A stretch of DNA of 64,000 bases, from contig NZ_CP117982.1 in NCBI RefSeq assembly GCF_030708075.1, forward strand, positions 1,534,528-1,598,527, given 5' to 3'. Below the pieces are notes generated by a model. It did no database searches. It was not told the DNA's origin and saw only the letters and a list, made by a program, of their open reading frames with translations. Shown in pieces: positions 17,103-26,850 of the stretch; within the stretch, counting starts at the first letter, position 1; each line of letters starts with the position of its first letter. The DNA is from Candidatus Epulonipiscium viviparus. GTDB taxonomy: Bacteria > Bacillota > Clostridia > Lachnospirales > Cellulosilyticaceae. The position numbers and the translations under genes were made by a program.

Positions 17103-20100
17103 ATTAACCATACAAGGATTGAATAACTTTCAAAACGCCCAAGTGATAGATTTTGCAAAGCTTACCGAAAAAGGGCTATTTGGGATATTTGGTGCTACTG
17201 GAAGTGGCAAGTCGACGATTTTAGATGCTATCACATTTGCGCTCTATGGAGAGGTGGCAAGAAAAAGTAGTAATTATATCAATATCAATTGTAGCTGTGC
17301 GACGGTTAGCTTCGAATTTGCTATTGCAAAAACCACGTATATAATTGATCGAACAATTCAGCGTAAAAACAATTCTACCTCATGTAGACTTATAGAGTTA
17401 ATCGACTCAAATCCTAAAGTGTTAGCAGATAAAGTTCGAGATGTTAATCTTGCTTGCAAAAATATTATTGGACTTAGCTTTGAAGATTTTTCGCGAACTG
17501 TTGTGTTGCCACAGGGAAAGTTCAGTGAATTTTTTCGGCTTAAGGGTGCGGATAGACGTGAAATGCTGGAGAGGTTATTTGGTTTAGAAAAGTATGGGCA
17601 TAGGCTCAGTGAAAAAATTAAGAGTCGACTTGATGCATCTCAACGCAATTATAGTATTGTGCAAAGGCAATTGGTAGACTATGAAGATGCAACGGAAGAA
17701 AATTATGCGGCAACTAAACAGGCCTTGGATGCGGCAACGGCAAATTGTATTTCGCTCAAAGCATCGGCGGCAGCTGCAATGAAAACTTATAGCGATTATC
17801 AAGAGATTTGGAACAATCAGTTAAAATTAACCGAGTGGCTGCAGAAAAAAGACGCATTAGATGCGCAAAATGAAGTGATAAATGCAAATGCGGCGAGGCT
17901 TCAGAAGGCCAATATGGCTGATAAAGTGTATCCGTCGATGATGGCAGCAGAGCGTGTGGAAGTCAAGTTGAAAGCTCAATTGATACTCAAACGAGATTTT
18001 GATTTGCAACTAGAAATACTAAAAACGACTCAGGCTACAACAGAGGCAACGTACCAAGATCTGCTTACACAAAAAAATGTGGATGTTCCAGCGTTAAATG
18101 AGCAAAGGATTAACATCAATAAACTGGAGCAGGCAAAAACTAAGCTCGATGCTACCATTTTTGAAATAGACCAATTAGACGATAAAAAGGCAGAATATCT
18201 GCGAGCAAAAGATCTAACGGCTAAAGATATGGCAGCAGTTGAGATAGCAATTGCGGAGCTGGATGCTACTATCAAGAGCGATGAATCTGCATTAGCAACA
18301 TTGGCAATAGACGTTGATACCAAAGAAGCTATTAGGCAGGGGTACGAATTATCTGGACAATATAAGCAAGCCGCGGCAGATGTAGAGGACAAACGCAACA
18401 GGACGGCCGACATATATGCGACAGTGAAAAATCTGACCGCACAGAAAAATCAACTTTTAGAACGAGGGATATCTGCAAAGGCCGCCTGTGATGCTGCAAC
18501 TAAAAATTTAACGGCATTACAAACCGAACAGATGTCGGCAAAAATTCGATTGACATTAGCAGCTGGTGCGCCATGCCCTGTGTGCGGATCTGTCGAACAC
18601 GTAGCAGTGAAAACTAGTGATACTGTAGAAGTTTTGGCGATTCGAGAATTAGAAGATAAAAAAATCGTAGCAGAGGATTTACGCAATGAGCTTAGAGCAA
18701 AATATAAAAGTGCTAGCGATAGGTTGGTGGACAAAAATCAGCTCCTAATACAATATCAGCGTGATGAGGATGCTGCTATAGCAAATCTAGATTCGATGAA
18801 AGCGAAATTGAAACAGCTCACTGATGAAACAGCGATTGTAAATTTTGAAGCAAAATATTTGGAAGTGGTACGAGATGAAAAATCTAGCGCACGACTGGCG
18901 GTTAATATTGAGGAAAATCGCAAGAAGCATCAGGCTATATCTGAACAGTATAAAGGGCATCAAGAGAATCTCGTTAAAATTCAAAATGAGATAAATGTAA
19001 TAGATGCAACCACGACGGTCAAAGCGGAGCTCATTGGTGCTTATACAGAAGAAGTTGTGGACATTATAGCAACACTGACAACAGCCAACGCAACAGGCAA
19101 CGCAACAGCTATATCGAATTATGTGGCACAGGTTTTGAATAGCATTGGGTCATTGGCTCAGATAGATGCGAAATTGGCTCAAATTGCTTTAGACTTCGAG
19201 CGCGCAGCAGCAGCAAAAGTGGAGGCAGACCAAGCTGTTGCAACTGCCATGCAGACCAAGGTGGCTATTGATACTGCGGTAAAATCGCTAGAAATTGACT
19301 ATACAGAGGTAATAGACTGTCTGAATGCGGCATTGGCTCAATATGATTATGCTGATGTGGAGCAAGTGGCGAAGGACGTCTTGGATGAAGCGAGCAAGAT
19401 CGCAATAGAAGAGGAGATCTCGGCGTATAACAGGGGTTTGGATGAAATTTCTGGTGCGATCAGAGTTTTGAATGAACACATTTCAGGAGCGGTTGTTTCG
19501 GAAGATGACTGGCGCGCTGTGCAAGTGGCGAGGGATATAGCGGAAGCAGAATTTTTGGAGGCCAACAACGCTGTAATTTCTGTGGGGAATAATCTCAAAG
19601 TGATAGAGGCAAAATTAGAGAAAGCTTTGGAGCTAAATTTAGAGGCCGAAAAAATTAGTAAAGAGATTGAGTTGTTAAATAGCTTGTTTAATTTGTTTAA
19701 GGGCAAAATGTTTGTGGAGTTTATTGCAATAGATAAGTTGAAATATATTGCGATGGAGGCTTCGAAAAAATTGTTTGCGATAAGCAATGGTCGATACGAA
19801 TTGGCGCTGAACGCAGATGGTGGATTTATGATTAAGGACTACGCAAACGGTGGCGCGGCTCGAGATGGCTCAACATTGTCTGGCGGCGAAACCTTTTTGG
19901 CATCATTGTCATTAGCATTGGCGCTTTCGTCGCATATACAGCTTCGAGGCTCCGTTCCGCTTGAGTTATTTTTTTTGGACGAAGGATTTGGAACGTTGGA
20001 CGAAAATTTACTAGATGTAGTGATTGGGTCATTGGAGCAGTTACACAACGATAAGCTGAAGGTGGGAATCATTTCGCATATGGCAGCGATCAAAAGTCGG

Positions 20101-20169
20101 GTGCCGGCCAAACTGATTTTGGCATCTTCGACAGCGGGCAATGTGAATGCCACGATTTCGCTAGACTAA
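17089..20169 (+). CDS. sbcC: Exonuclease subunit SbcC (Rad50-like ATPase)
   Basis: 1026 aa. The SMC-like ATPase partner of SbcD. Walker A is GATGSGKST at residues 35-43. Long coiled coils flank the zinc hook CPVC at residues 496-499. The ABC signature LSGGE begins at residue 930, and Walker B FFLDEGFG has its Asp at 964. The coiled-coil arms are rich in Ala and Asp. Translation starts inside the end of sbcD, which implies coupling. Length is normal for the family. Confidence 0.95.
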   Translation: MRPIKLTIQGLNNFQNAQVIDFAKLTEKGLFGIFGATGSGKSTILDAITFALYGEVARKSSNYININCSCATVSFEFAIAKTTYIIDRTIQRKNNSTSCRLIELIDSNPKVLADKVRDVNLACKNIIGLSFEDFSRTVVLPQGKFSEFFRLKGADRREMLERLFGLEKYGHRLSEKIKSRLDASQRNYSIVQRQLVDYEDATEENYAATKQALDAATANCISLKASAAAAMKTYSDYQEIWNNQLKLTEWLQKKDALDAQNEVINANAARLQKANMADKVYPSMMAAERVEVKLKAQLILKRDFDLQLEILKTTQATTEATYQDLLTQKNVDVPALNEQRININKLEQAKTKLDATIFEIDQLDDKKAEYLRAKDLTAKDMAAVEIAIAELDATIKSDESALATLAIDVDTKEAIRQGYELSGQYKQAAADVEDKRNRTADIYATVKNLTAQKNQLLERGISAKAACDAATKNLTALQTEQMSAKIRLTLAAGAPCPVCGSVEHVAVKTSDTVEVLAIRELEDKKIVAEDLRNELRAKYKSASDRLVDKNQLLIQYQRDEDAAIANLDSMKAKLKQLTDETAIVNFEAKYLEVVRDEKSSARLAVNIEENRKKHQAISEQYKGHQENLVKIQNEINVIDATTTVKAELIGAYTEEVVDIIATLTTANATGNATAISNYVAQVLNSIGSLAQIDAKLAQIALDFERAAAAKVEADQAVATAMQTKVAIDTAVKSLEIDYTEVIDCLNAALAQYDYADVEQVAKDVLDEASKIAIEEEISAYNRGLDEISGAIRVLNEHISGAVVSEDDWRAVQVARDIAEAEFLEANNAVISVGNNLKVIEAKLEKALELNLEAEKISKEIELLNSLFNLFKGKMFVEFIAIDKLKYIAMEASKKLFAISNGRYELALNADGGFMIKDYANGGAARDGSTLSGGETFLASLSLALALSSHIQLRGSVPLELFFLDEGFGTLDENLLDVVIGSLEQLHNDKLKVGIISHMAAIKSRVPAKLILASSTAGNVNATISLD

Positions 20170-20181
20170 ATTGCGGCAACG

Positions 20182-20210
20182 GCAAATATTCGAGAGGTTG
20201 GAGTATTTGC
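20182..20210 (+). terminator. Hairpin downstream of sbcC
   Basis: GCAAATATTC and GAGTATTTGC make a ten-base stem with one T-G pair. No U-tract follows, so efficiency as a terminator is doubtful. Confidence 0.35.
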
Positions 20211-20237
20211 TTTGCCCAAAATTTATATACACTATAA

Positions 20238-20265
20238 TTGACAAATGGATAATAAATGTTATAAT
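20238..20265 (+). promoter_or_regulatory. Consensus sigma-A promoter
   Basis: TTGACA (20238-20243), 16 bases, TATAAT (20260-20265): both boxes are perfect. It should drive the coiled-coil gene, acpS and probably alr. Confidence 0.8.
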
Positions 20266-20302
20266 TTAGTTATAAGCAAACAAAGACGGGAGATGAATAA
20301 CT

Positions 20303-20977
20303 ATGCGTATATTTCGAAAACTATTCACTAGGAAAAATGAACAGCAACCTACATTAATAGACCAAGAACATTTGGAAGAGATGAGACTTTCTTTGAAGAC
20401 TAAAGTTTTGCCTATTGTGGTGTTAGATAATTCTTGGCATAAAATTAAAAATATTGTAGCGGATAGAGAGTTTTTCGATTTGGAGAACAAGGTAATGGAT
20501 TTGCTTAAAAAAAGAGGTCAACTTACATATGATATTGAAAAGGCTACGAAAACGAAAAATAAACTTCTTTCTCAAATTTTGGAAATTAGTGATCGATTAA
20601 ATAATACTGCATTGGCAAATAACGCTTTGCTAGAGCAGGAGATAACACTGTCGCGAGAAACTCTATTGCAGATGAATGATTATTTGGATATGTTTGCGAT
20701 AGAATCTGCTGTGGTGGAGGAAGATTTGGTTACATATAATTTGTTGCTGGTAGAAAATACGGTTGTAAAGAGTTATACTATAATGATGGAATATCGCGAA
20801 AAGATTTCTGAGTTGGACAAAGAGATAGACCAGTATAGAAATTTGTTGCTACTTAAAAATAGCGAGAAAAAGCAATACGAGACGGCGCAACAAGAGCTGT
20901 ATAATTATTTGCATCAGATTGTGGGGCGCAGTAGCATAGAAAAATTAGACAAGATTGTGAGTGTTGAGAAAGAATGA
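20303..20977 (+). CDS. Coiled-coil protein of unknown function upstream of acpS
   Basis: 224 aa, not recognised. A basic N-terminus (MRIFRKLFTRKNEQ) is followed by a segment with alternating hydrophobics (VLPIVVLDNSWHKIKNIV) and then, from about residue 60, a long charged heptad-like helix region likely to form coiled coils. No signal peptide or membrane segment. It follows a consensus promoter, and its TGA overlaps the acpS start (ATGA), so the two are translationally coupled. A cytoplasmic structural or adaptor role tied to the acpS-alr operon is only a guess. Confidence 0.75.
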   Translation: MRIFRKLFTRKNEQQPTLIDQEHLEEMRLSLKTKVLPIVVLDNSWHKIKNIVADREFFDLENKVMDLLKKRGQLTYDIEKATKTKNKLLSQILEISDRLNNTALANNALLEQEITLSRETLLQMNDYLDMFAIESAVVEEDLVTYNLLLVENTVVKSYTIMMEYREKISELDKEIDQYRNLLLLKNSEKKQYETAQQELYNYLHQIVGRSSIEKLDKIVSVEKE

Positions 20978-21351
20978 TAGTTGGAATAGGTACAGATATT
21001 ATAGAAATAGATCGTATAGAAAAGATTGTGGCTGAAAATACTACTTTTGTAAAAAAAATTTTTGCCGAATCAGAAGTGGATTATTTGGCTCAAAAAAAGT
21101 ACAGGCCTGAATCAATTGCAGGTTTGTTTGCAGCAAAAGAGGCGGTAAGCAAAGCAATGGGAACAGGATTCAGAAATATAAAAATGTCAGAAATAGAAAT
21201 TACTCATACAGGTCTTGGACAACCTCAAGTAGTTTTGAATGGCATGGCAAAGGAGCGAGCAGAGGAGTTGACAGTAAGTAATATTTGTATTAGTATTTCA
21301 CATTGTAAAAAGTATGCAATTGCGTATGTTATTATGGAAAAATACACATAA
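20974..21351 (+). CDS. acpS: Holo-[acyl-carrier-protein] synthase
   Basis: 125 aa. AcpS transfers the 4'-phosphopantetheine arm of CoA to a serine of apo-ACP, activating fatty-acid synthesis. The N-terminal IVGIGTDIIEIDRI carries the Mg-binding Asp, and GLFAAKEAVSKAMGTG the catalytic Glu/Lys motif. The SISHCKKYAIAYVI end is also typical. Length is normal. It overlaps the upstream gene by four bases, and alr follows after 54 bases, a classic Gram-positive order. Confidence 0.95.
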   Translation: MIVGIGTDIIEIDRIEKIVAENTTFVKKIFAESEVDYLAQKKYRPESIAGLFAAKEAVSKAMGTGFRNIKMSEIEITHTGLGQPQVVLNGMAKERAEELTVSNICISISHCKKYAIAYVIMEKYT

Positions 21352-21405
21352 GACCCGTAAATTATTAGTATATTTAAAGAGTGATGAGTTTTTATAGGAG
21401 GTTGT

Positions 21406-22536
21406 ATGGCTTTTTTAAAACCACGCGTAATAGCAGAAGTAAACTTGAGTGCAATAAGGCATAATTATAGAGAAATTAGAAAAATTATTCCCAAAGAGGT
21501 GGAAATAATGGGTGTAGTAAAAGCAGATGCGTATGGGCATGGCGCAATTCGGGTATCGAGCATCTTGCAAGAAGAGGGGGTAGATCGACTAGCAGTGGCA
21601 ATAGCAAAGGAAGGCGAAGAGCTGCGGGTATCCGGAGTGACGTTACCGATTTTAGTTTTGGGATATACGCCCCAAGCCGATATCGAGCTTCTTATTGTTA
21701 ATGATTTAACGCAGACGGTCTTTTCGTACGAAATGGCCGAGTATATTTCGATGGAGGCTAGCAAGTTTAACAAAACAATCAATGTTCACATCAAAATTGA
21801 TACTGGAATGGGGCGTATAGGATTTTTGCCAAATACAAATAGTATATTAGAGATACGAAAAATCATGAATTTGCCACATATCAATGTAGAAGGATTATTT
21901 ACGCATTTTGCAACTGCGGATGAAGAAGATCGATCATATACTAAAGAACAATGGAGTGTATTTAAAGGGTTTATTAATGAGCTTAAAGATTTTGACATAG
22001 AAATTCCGTTAATACATGCATCAAATAGTGGAGCAATATTAAGTTATCCTCACACATATTTGGATATTGTGCGACCTGGCATTGTACTTTATGGGCACTA
22101 TCCATCAGAATTTTTAGAACATAAAAAAATTTCTTTAATGCCTTCGATGAGTTTAAAAACGCAGGTAGTGCATTTAAAAGAACTCTCGAAAGACAAATGT
22201 GTTAGCTATGGCAAAAGCTTTGTAACGACGCGCAAAACGAAGATAGCGACTATTCCGATAGGCTACGCTGATGGCTACCCAAGACGATTATCAAACAAAG
22301 CATCTGTCTTGATTAACGGAGAGTATGCAAAAATCATTGGCAAAATCTGCATGGACCAATTTATGGTTGATATAACAGATATTGGAAAAGTTGATATTGG
22401 AGATGAAGTAGTTTTATTTGGTGTCCAAAAAGGCAAATCCATTCTGGTTGAAGAGCTAGCAAGCACTGCAGATACTATAAACTACGAGTTGATCTGTACG
22501 ATAGGCAAAAGGGTGCCAAGACGCTACATTGATTGA
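21406..22536 (+). CDS. alr: Alanine racemase
   Basis: 376 aa. A PLP enzyme that interconverts L- and D-alanine for peptidoglycan. The PLP lysine is Lys39 in VVKADAYGHGA. The second catalytic residue is the Tyr of CVSYGKSF near residue 265, and IPIGYADGYPR and the terminal GKRVPRRY are family signatures. A TAGGAGG ribosome binding site precedes the ATG. It is the only alanine racemase in the window and is followed by mazF, the usual gene neighbourhood in Bacillota. Confidence 0.96.
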   Translation: MAFLKPRVIAEVNLSAIRHNYREIRKIIPKEVEIMGVVKADAYGHGAIRVSSILQEEGVDRLAVAIAKEGEELRVSGVTLPILVLGYTPQADIELLIVNDLTQTVFSYEMAEYISMEASKFNKTINVHIKIDTGMGRIGFLPNTNSILEIRKIMNLPHINVEGLFTHFATADEEDRSYTKEQWSVFKGFINELKDFDIEIPLIHASNSGAILSYPHTYLDIVRPGIVLYGHYPSEFLEHKKISLMPSMSLKTQVVHLKELSKDKCVSYGKSFVTTRKTKIATIPIGYADGYPRRLSNKASVLINGEYAKIIGKICMDQFMVDITDIGKVDIGDEVVLFGVQKGKSILVEELASTADTINYELICTIGKRVPRRYID

Positions 22537-22557
22537 TAGGAGTATAAAAAAAAACTT

Positions 22558-22591
22558 GTAGGGAATACTAAGTACAGATTTCCTACTCTTT
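22558..22591 (+). terminator. Weak hairpin terminator after alr
   Basis: GTAGGGAA and TTTCCTAC form an eight-base stem with one G-U pair and an inner TAC/GTA extension, followed only by TCTTT. Confidence 0.4.
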
Positions 22592-22624
22592 AGAGGTGAT
22601 TTGAGTAAATAAAACTTGGTTAAG

Positions 22625-22693
22625 ATGAAGGAAATTAACCTGATGCATTTTGAAATAGAAAGAGAGGCCCAATTGTATTATGACGATATATAG
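22625..22693 (+). other. 22-codon ORF where the MazE-type antitoxin would be
   Basis: A short frame (MKEINLMHFEIEREAQLYYD...) ends 15 bases before the mazF start. In Bacillus a ribbon-helix-helix antitoxin lies here, and the C-terminus of that protein (MEMAKINLN...) has a loosely similar MxKIN pattern. No good ribosome binding site precedes this ATG. It could be a relic of the antitoxin's toxin-binding tail or chance. Confidence 0.2.
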
Positions 22694-22708
22694 TGGAGTG
22701 TGAATAAA

Positions 22709-23056
22709 ATGATAGTTAAACGTGGTGATATATTTTATGCAGATTTAAGTCCTGTCATAGGGTCCGAGCAAGGTGGTATTCGTCCTGTATTGGTTGTGCA
22801 AAATGAAATGGGAAATAGATTTAGTCCCACTGTTATTTGTGCGGCAATAACATCAAAAATTAATAAGGCTAAACTCCCAACCCATGTGGAAATAGATGAT
22901 AAATATTATGGTATAGTAAAAAAGTCAGTAATTTTATTAGAGCAAATTAGAACTATCGATAAAAAAAGATTAAAAGAAAAAATATGCCACTTAGATCAGG
23001 ATTTAATGAAACAAGTAGATAAGGCTATACTTGTGAGCTTTAGCATAGGTACATAG
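22709..23056 (+). CDS. ndoA: MazF/NdoA-type mRNA interferase toxin
   Basis: 115 aa. An endoribonuclease of the PemK/MazF family that cuts mRNA at short sequences. [33 protein letters not shown] is almost the canonical N-terminus, with the catalytic Arg in IRPVLVVQN and the Thr/Ser of VICAAITSK. The ATG at 22709 is favoured: GGAG lies about ten bases upstream, whereas a GTG at 22700 sits on it. No full antitoxin gene is present between alr and this gene, so control must come from elsewhere or the toxin is mild. Confidence 0.92.
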   Translation: MIVKRGDIFYADLSPVIGSEQGGIRPVLVVQNEMGNRFSPTVICAAITSKINKAKLPTHVEIDDKYYGIVKKSVILLEQIRTIDKKRLKEKICHLDQDLMKQVDKAILVSFSIGT

Positions 23057-23084
23057 ACTACTTAGTTTCACGTTAAAAAGCAGA

Positions 23085-23110
23085 AGACTAGAGTTTTGCT
23101 AGTCTTTTTT
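23085..23110 (+). terminator. Rho-independent terminator after mazF
   Basis: AGACTAG and CTAGTCT form a perfect seven-base stem, seven-base loop, followed by T6. Confidence 0.85.
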
Positions 23111-23111
23111 A

Positions 23112-23139
23112 TTGACAAATTTCAAAAATTATTTAATAT
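23112..23139 (+). promoter_or_regulatory. Sigma-A-like promoter for clpC
   Basis: TTGACA (23112-23117), 16 bases, TAATAT (23134-23139). No CtsR-type direct repeat (GGTCAAA...) was seen around it. Confidence 0.6.
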
Positions 23140-23175
23140 ATATATATGGGATAACTAATAGAAAGTAGGGAGTAG

Positions 23176-25617
23176 ATGGAACAATCAAAATTAACTCAAC
23201 AAGCAAAAGAAGCAATTGATTATGCCGAACATATTATGGTGCAGTTTAACCATAAATATCTGGGAACAGAACACATGCTAGTGGGTTTGGCACATGTAGA
23301 TGGATCGATTTCTAAAACAGCTCTTAACAACCAGCAGATCAAAGAAGACGATTTGGTTCAAAAAATTCGTGAAATTATTGGCAAAGGAAGTGCCGGAGAT
23401 AAAACTCAAGTAGGGTTTACTCCTAGGATGAAACTGCTGCTTGATAAAAGTGACAAATTAGCCAAACAGCTTGGTACTACTGAGGTTGGAACAGAGCACA
23501 TATTGATGGTTTTGTTAAAAGAACCGCAATCTGTTGCAATTAGAATTTTGGAACTTTTGAAAGTTGATACAACAAAACTCTATATAAGCTTGAATAATAT
23601 TGTAGTTGGTGATAAAATTAAGGATATCAATTTTAATATTAATAGCATGAAAGAAAATAAAGCAAGTTTGACACCAACTCTAGACAAATTTAGTCGAGAT
23701 TTTACTCAGTTAGCCCTAGGCGAAAAGTTCGACCCTGTTATAGGTCGTGAGTTAGAAATCGAAAGAATGATTCAAATTTTATCACGTAGGACCAAAAACA
23801 ATCCTTGCCTTATAGGAGAACCAGGGGTTGGAAAGACAGCAGTTGTGGAAGGGTTGGCTCAAAAAATCGTTATTGGTGCTGTGCCTAGTATTTTAAAAAA
23901 CAGACGAGTGGTATCTCTCGATTTGTCTAGCTTAGTTGCAGGCACTCGCTATAGAGGTGAATTTGAAGAACGCATCAACAAGGTTATTAAAGAAATTGTA
24001 GACGCCGGGGATCTAATTCTGTTTATTGATGAGCTGCACACAATTATTGGCGCCGGCTCTGCAGAAGGGACCATGGATGCATCGAACATTCTTAAACCTT
24101 CGTTGGCTCGTGGAGATTTACAATTAATTGGGGCAACGACTTTGTCTGAATATCGTAAATATATAGAAAAAGACGCGGCGCTGGAGAGAAGATTTCAACC
24201 TGTTATGATAGAAGAACCTACTTCTGCTGAAACTTTGGAAATATTAGAGGGCATTAAGAAGCATTATGAAAATCATCACCAGGTAACTATATCCGAAGGG
24301 GCTTTAAAATCTGCAGTAAAGCTTTCGAAGCGATACATTAACGACAGATTTTTGCCAGACAAAGCAATAGATTTAATCGATGAGGCGGCGTCCCGTGTAC
24401 GACTTAGAGCCTATACTTCTCCAGAAAAAATTAAGGAAACTGAGCTAAATTTATTAAAAGTTTCGAGCCAAAAAGAAGAAGCCATTATAGAAGAAGAATA
24501 TGAAAAAGCAGCTTCTATCAAAAAAGAAGAGAACCTTCTAAAGGAAAAGCTAATCAAACTTACTAAAGATTGGGAAGATAAGCAAACCAAGAGTAATCAA
24601 ATTGTGACAGACGAGGATGTTGCAGATGTAGTTAGCAGCTGGGTAAATATTCCTGTAAATCGGCTAAATAGTGAAGATACGGCCAAGCTCAAAAACCTCG
24701 AAAAAGAATTACACGAGCGTATCATTGGCCAGGATGAAGCAATAGTAAGCGTTTCTAAGGCAGTTCGTCGTGGGCGAGTGGGGCTTAAAGATCCCAATAG
24801 GCCAATCGGTTCATTTTTATTTTTGGGGCCAACTGGTGTTGGAAAAACAGAGCTTACAAAAGCTTTAGCATTTACCTTATTTGGAAATGAACATGCTATG
24901 ATTAGAATTGATATGAGTGAGTATATGGAAAAGCATTCTGTATCTAAATTGATAGGATCACCTCCTGGATATGTTGGATTTGAAGAAGGCGGCCAAATAA
25001 CTGAGAAAATTAGAAAAAAACCGTATAGTGTAATTTTACTAGATGAAATCGAAAAGGCACATCCAGATGTGTTTAATATGTTATTGCAAATTCTGGACGA
25101 TGGGCATGTTACAGATTCGAAGGGGAGAAAAGTAGACTTTAAGAATACGATCATTATAATGACTTCTAATATAGGTGCGACGCAAATTACTGCACCTAAA
25201 CGAGTGGGTTTTGTGGATACAACCAATGCAGATAGAGAATATAAAGATATGAAAAAAACTGTGATGGAAGAAGTTAAGAAGTTATTTAAACCAGAATTTC
25301 TTAATCGATTGGATGAGACGATTGTATTTCATCCGTTAACAACCGGAAATATCGAAGAAATTGCACAGGTTATGACAAAATCACTTATTAATAGAATTTC
25401 TAAAAACGTAGGAGTAAACTTAAAGCTTTCTGAGTCTGCTATCAAGCTCTTAGCAAAAAAAGGTTATGACCAAGCATATGGTGCACGACCTCTCAAACGT
25501 GTAATCCAATCTGAAATTGAAGACAAATTGGCGGATAAAATGTTGGAAGGTAAAATTTTGGAAGGGGATAATGTGAAAGTTAAAGTTAAGGAAGAAAAGT
25601 TAATCTTTACAAAATAG
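23176..25617 (+). CDS. clpC: ATP-dependent Clp protease ATP-binding subunit ClpC
   Basis: 813 aa. A Hsp100 unfoldase that feeds proteins to ClpP. It has two N-terminal Clp-N repeats (residues 1 to about 145), the first AAA+ module with Walker A GEPGVGKT at 214-221, and a short middle region containing the UVR-like [14 protein letters not shown]. The second AAA+ module has GPTGVGKT at 551-558 and the D2-small domain with [13 protein letters not shown]. Length and middle domain distinguish it from ClpB (longer) and ClpA (no UVR). Unlike Bacillus, ctsR, mcsA and mcsB are not adjacent; the gene has its own promoter. Confidence 0.95.
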   Translation: MEQSKLTQQAKEAIDYAEHIMVQFNHKYLGTEHMLVGLAHVDGSISKTALNNQQIKEDDLVQKIREIIGKGSAGDKTQVGFTPRMKLLLDKSDKLAKQLGTTEVGTEHILMVLLKEPQSVAIRILELLKVDTTKLYISLNNIVVGDKIKDINFNINSMKENKASLTPTLDKFSRDFTQLALGEKFDPVIGRELEIERMIQILSRRTKNNPCLIGEPGVGKTAVVEGLAQKIVIGAVPSILKNRRVVSLDLSSLVAGTRYRGEFEERINKVIKEIVDAGDLILFIDELHTIIGAGSAEGTMDASNILKPSLARGDLQLIGATTLSEYRKYIEKDAALERRFQPVMIEEPTSAETLEILEGIKKHYENHHQVTISEGALKSAVKLSKRYINDRFLPDKAIDLIDEAASRVRLRAYTSPEKIKETELNLLKVSSQKEEAIIEEEYEKAASIKKEENLLKEKLIKLTKDWEDKQTKSNQIVTDEDVADVVSSWVNIPVNRLNSEDTAKLKNLEKELHERIIGQDEAIVSVSKAVRRGRVGLKDPNRPIGSFLFLGPTGVGKTELTKALAFTLFGNEHAMIRIDMSEYMEKHSVSKLIGSPPGYVGFEEGGQITEKIRKKPYSVILLDEIEKAHPDVFNMLLQILDDGHVTDSKGRKVDFKNTIIIMTSNIGATQITAPKRVGFVDTTNADREYKDMKKTVMEEVKKLFKPEFLNRLDETIVFHPLTTGNIEEIAQVMTKSLINRISKNVGVNLKLSESAIKLLAKKGYDQAYGARPLKRVIQSEIEDKLADKMLEGKILEGDNVKVKVKEEKLIFTK

Positions 25618-25635
25618 CATGAGGAGGATTTCAAA

Positions 25636-26046
25636 ATGGCAATAGTAGAAGAGTTAATTCGAGTAAATGACGATGGGTCACTAAGTTTTGGAAATTATTT
25701 ATTACCCGCGAAGGATAAAGTCGAGGAATTTATAATTGATGGGGTAAGTTTTAAGGCAAAAACCTTTAATGAAGTGACCAAGTTGAAAAGAGAAGGACAA
25801 TTAGTATATGAATCTATTCCAGGGACAGCTGTGCATCATTTTTCTGTTTCTGATGAAAAAGTCTATTTCACTATCGAGGGATATGCTCCTACTGGAATAA
25901 CTCTAGAACTCACACCTAGTACAACTTATCAGTTTAAAATTGACGGGCAAGAAGTTGCCTTAGTCAAGACGACTGCAACTGGTAAGGTTAGTATTCATGT
26001 CGATGCGGTGAAAGAACCTCAGACAATCGAATTAATTAAAAAGTAA
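25636..26046 (+). CDS. Conserved Clostridia protein of unknown function
   Basis: 136 aa, soluble, no signal peptide. It begins MAIVEELIRVNDDGSLSFGN and contains KAKTFNEVTKLKREGQLVYE and a C-terminal beta-rich part. Similar short proteins in Lachnospiraceae are often labelled endosialidase in databases, from memory and probably wrongly; no catalytic motif is visible. It follows clpC by 18 bases with a strong GAGGAGG site, so it is probably co-transcribed, and ends at a strong terminator. Function unknown. Confidence 0.8.
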   Translation: MAIVEELIRVNDDGSLSFGNYLLPAKDKVEEFIIDGVSFKAKTFNEVTKLKREGQLVYESIPGTAVHHFSVSDEKVYFTIEGYAPTGITLELTPSTTYQFKIDGQEVALVKTTATGKVSIHVDAVKEPQTIELIKK

Positions 26047-26050
26047 TACA

Positions 26051-26078
26051 AAAGGGGAGCGAATGGGCTCCCCTTTTT
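26051..26078. terminator. Bidirectional terminator between the clpC operon and ung
   Basis: AAAGGGGAGC and GCTCCCCTTT form a perfect ten-base stem with a six-base loop; T runs lie on both strands. Confidence 0.9.
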
Positions 26079-26703
26079 AGTGCCATTGTATAGGCGTTTG
26101 TTTGGTTTTTATTAATATTTCATTTGCTATATTAAAGTGATTGCAGCCTATAAAGCCACGGTTTGCAGAAAGGGGGCTCGGATGAGTGGATTTGAGAACA
26201 TAGTGAATGGGGTTTGTGATTAGGCTTTCTTTTTGCTGTGCATAATTACCCCATAGCATAAAGATAACTGGTGTTTGCTTTGTGTTTACTATTTCTATAA
26301 TCCTATTAGTAAAAATCTCCCAGCCTTTTCCTTGATGCGAATTGGCTTGCCCTTCTCGTACGGTTAAAACCGCGTTTAATAGTAAAACTCCTTGCTTGGC
26401 CAAATATTCTAGATTGCCACTTTTGGGGGTGGTTCCGATTTCTTTAAAGATATTTACAAGAGAGGGGGGAATTCGTACGCCGTCGTTTACAGAAAATGCA
26501 AAGCCATGAGCTTGGTTTCGTCCGTGATATGGGTCTTGCCCTAGTATTACGACTTTTATGTCGGGAGTATATTTGAGGGCATTGAAAATGTCTTTTCGGG
26601 GTGGAAACACAGTGTGATTGGCATACTCATAATCTAAAAATTGCATCAAATCCTGAAAGTATGGCTTTGATTTTTCGGGTGTCAGTTGAGGCAAAATATT
26701 CAT
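26077..26703 (-). CDS. ung: Uracil-DNA glycosylase
   Basis: 208 aa. Family 1 UDG, removes uracil from DNA at the start of base excision repair. GQDPYHG at residues 55-61 contains the water-activating Asp57. HPSPLSANRGFIGCNHF carries the conserved His and the minor-groove intercalation loop. VLLLNAVLTVREGQANSHQGKGWE is also standard. Slightly shorter than E. coli Ung (229 aa). The ribosome binding site is weak. Confidence 0.96.
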   Translation of the reverse strand: MNILPQLTPEKSKPYFQDLMQFLDYEYANHTVFPPRKDIFNALKYTPDIKVVILGQDPYHGRNQAHGFAFSVNDGVRIPPSLVNIFKEIGTTPKSGNLEYLAKQGVLLLNAVLTVREGQANSHQGKGWEIFTNRIIEIVNTKQTPVIFMLWGNYAQQKESLITNPIHYVLKSTHPSPLSANRGFIGCNHFNIANEILIKTKQTPIQWH

Positions 26704-26850
26704 TAAAATGTACCGCAGTTAGAATAAGCGTAGCTTTCGTTATGGTTACTCATATCTAATCCTCGTTTCTATATAATAATTACATTTAAGTTATTGCCAG
26801 TAAAATTAAATTATATACCAATAACAAAAGCCGAATATCCCTTGTAGGTC

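Noticed and set aside
24597-25226. 209-codon minus-strand frame inside clpC
   Set aside because: Antisense to conserved AAA+ coding sequence, no start signal and no recognisable protein features.
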